Shown: piece after piece, positions 61,791-64,000 of the stretch
Layout: every line of letters starts with the position of its first letter
Numbering within the stretch: the stretch's first letter is position 1
Origin: Chiridota heheva
Taxonomy: Eukaryota; Echinodermata; Holothuroidea; Apodida; Chiridotidae
NCBI GenBank assembly: GCA_020152595.1
Contig: JAIGNY010002020.1
Coordinates: 1,267,501-1,331,500, forward strand
Direction of reading: 5' to 3'
DNA: 64,000 nt
Notes under the pieces: model-generated
Told to the model about the DNA's origin: nothing
Seen by the model: the letters and a program-made list of their open reading frames with translations, nothing else
Databases searched by the model: none
Made by a program: the position numbers and the translations under genes

Positions 61791-62700
61791 AGACATGCCA
61801 TTCCACTTTTAACTCCCCAACACCTCAAGCTACACAACTGATACCAGGAAGTTGTTATTTGCTGATACATTACATCACATCTGTTTTCACGGTGCAATTT
61901 TTTGTCTCCTTAAAACAACGACTTAAACTAAAATGTTATTTTTGTGAAAGGAGGATGTTGGGGGCTTATCTTGACCCCTTTGCAATGGATCCCTGCTTTT
62001 AATTAACAAGAAAAATATCACAAAATACATGTACCATAAATCTGTATTCATTCACACCAAGTTTTATGTCAGAAACATGCACTTAGTACCTTTTGCCCAC
62101 TATAGTATAAGCCTCCTTCAAACTATTTGTGTTCATTGACCTTGACTATAATTTCATCTTTGGGAGTGGTCAAATTCTTGATAAGTTGTCCTGCATGATA
62201 ATGCATACCTCACAGTTGTGTGATGTTTGGGTATGCAGCATATATACCTCTCATAACTTGAATTGCCCCAGCATATTTGCAGTGAAACATATTTAGACCA
62301 CGTTTGTTGTAAACATGATATTATTTTATACAACAGCTAAAGACAGGTGTGATTATTTATAGTCCTTGCAATTTATTTGATGATGTTAAGTTTATTTATT
62401 TCACAAATAACAATTATTTTTTGAATGTCCAAGATTTATGAGCCATGCATCACCTACTGTTGCATGTTTGGAATTTTAATGTTTTCATGGGGCATACAGT
62501 AGTCCTTCATATGAAGTCAATTTCACACAAGCCAACAAAATTTAATGCAGTAATACTTTTGGACTGGGTTTACTTCACCAGATCAAAAACAATTGCGCTG
62601 TGAAAACAGATGTGATGTAATGTATCAGCAAATGACAACTTCCTGGTATCAGTTGTGTAGCTTGAGGTGTTGGGGAGTTAAAAGTGGGATGGCATGCTTG
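61791..62700. repeat. Large inverted repeat, about 115-bp arms, about 680-bp spacer
   Basis: The left arm 61791-61908 (CATGCCATTCCACTTTTAAC, CTCCCCAACACCTCAAGC, CATCTGTTTTCAC) is the near-exact reverse complement of 62585-62700 (GTGAAAACAGATG, GCTTGAGGTGTTGGGGAG, GTTAAAAGTGGGATGGCATG). The spacer shows no coding frame. It may be a foldback transposon or a rearranged duplication; no target duplication was identified. Confidence 0.8.
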
Positions 62701-64000
62701 TTTTCGATAGTAATTAATGGTGTTAAATTATCAATTTCATTTTTTTTCTTCTGAGTTTAGGTGGAACATTTTTCTTACCAAAGCTGCATGTTTAGTGTCA
62801 GCCTGGTTTTTCCTTTCTTTTTTTTAATTTGAAATTTGTAATCAAAGATGATAAATGTAGTAGCAAGAAAGAGAGAGCTATACTGTCTTGCAATACTTTA
62901 TGTTCATGATATAGCATAGTGCAGACGGTCTCCGTATGTCTCCCTTTGTGAAAGTTCATTGTACGAATGAGGAGAAAGAATCATATTCACCTGAGAAATA
63001 AAAACAAAACATACCTGCTTCTGCCTTCTTTGCTCTTTGCACTTGTTAATGAACATATGAATAAGTATTAAATGAAATGACTTGCTTTTACAAGTAGGTC
63101 GAGTTATGTCAGTCGGGCATGGAATTTGTTGTGTGCTATACCAGCAGGGGTACTCGTCAGTTTCTAGAAATTTCAAACTTTGTTGACTCTAATTGTCACA
63201 GTGCCGTTAAACCTCAACAAACAATGAAAAACTTTGTGAATGCATTGTAGTGGTATGGACCTAACGGAACTCTTATATGTTATTTCATGGCTGCATCAGG
63301 GGAATAATTAGTATACAGTAGTTATGGACCATTCCATTCATTTATGACAGAGGACGACAGAAGAAATAAAGTAGCAAAGAATCGTTGTTCTGTAATTACA
63401 GATGTCATAAAATACCTTTTAATAACATAATAACAGCTCACATTCATACTAGGCTTTTGAAATGATGCACAGTAATGACATCTGTACTCCTTATATAATA
63501 GCACTCCTCCCCCACCCCTCCACAATTTTTGATCAAATTAGTACAGAGAATATTCAAAACAAAGTCAAATTCTATGAAAATGAAAGAACTAAAAAAATCA
63601 TCTTATAAATTGTACTGCACACCAGTTTATATTTTGTACTAAAAACCAGTTTTCAGGTAGTACACTTTGGACTCAATAAATTGCCATTTGTTACATTGGT
63701 AAATAATTTGATTTGTTTGTGCAGGGACACAATGTGCCAGCACTTAATAATGCAATTGATTCAAAGTGATGTTAATCTAGTAAATGAAATTTGGAAAGTA
63801 TCAATATAACATCTTGCAAAGCATATCATAATAACTTCTTGCAAAGCATGTGTATGTGTGAATGCCATGCTGCTTTCCTTTTAGTTTCATTTCTATGTAG
63901 CGTAGCTGTTATTCCCTAAATGAAGTATGAAGAACTTTAAATCATCAGTCCACGTTGGCCATTTGATAGGAAGTTCTCAGACCTAATTGTTCATTTCCCA
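62701..64000. other. Stretch with no recognised gene
   Basis: Apart from the LINE-like tail at 63183-63222, I see no exon, RNA gene or transposon end up to the edge of the window. Confidence 0.35.
63183..63222 (+). mobile_element. 3' tail of a truncated LINE-family insertion
   Basis: TTGACTCTAATTGTCACAGT, then GCCGTTAAACCTCAACAAAC, matches the 3' end of LINE family B at 33700-33738 and the tail at 18183-18225. Only the last 40 bases are recognisable. Confidence 0.45.

Overview
The window is AT-rich, intron-bearing animal DNA. Small coding exons with GT/AG borders lie far apart in sequence full of transposon remnants, SINEs and minisatellites. A cilia-type outer dynein arm docking protein, tRNA-headed SINEs, CR1-like and RNase H-bearing LINEs and non-autonomous hAT elements together fit a marine invertebrate, possibly a deuterostome such as an echinoderm. 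The species cannot be fixed from the sequence alone.

Layout. (1) 180-7779, plus strand: the last nine exons of an ODAD1/CCDC114-CCDC63 family gene, whose 5' exons lie before the window. (2) 8.2-22.9 kb: no confident exon on the plus strand; hAT-like miniature elements, a diverged repeat of about 1.1-1.5 kb in two copies, a GC-rich unit of about 120 bp, and several short tandem arrays. (3) 22990-44903, plus strand: five exons that join in perfect phase into the 3' part of a gene of unknown function, with a 10.2-kb last intron filled by LINEs and SINEs. One candidate exon sits on the minus strand at 22487-22714. (4) 45-57 kb: a hAT-like element with a perfect 8-bp target duplication, a CR1-like LINE with a SINE nested in its 3' end, and two long minisatellites (47-bp and 36-bp units). 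(5) 57242-58063, plus strand: an intronless 273-aa PI-PLC X-domain protein of bacterial type, the only complete gene. (6) 58-64 kb: a Tc1-like miniature element, a 34-bp tandem repeat and a large inverted repeat, with no recognisable gene.

The three protein genes show no shared pathway and nothing like an operon. The first is a ciliary motor-docking component, the second is unknown, and the third is a putative phosphoinositide-cleaving enzyme. The best-supported new observations are the structural ones: exon models including a 27-nt microexon, exact transposon ends with target duplications, nested insertions, and minisatellites open in several frames. I see no convincing new multi-gene system here.
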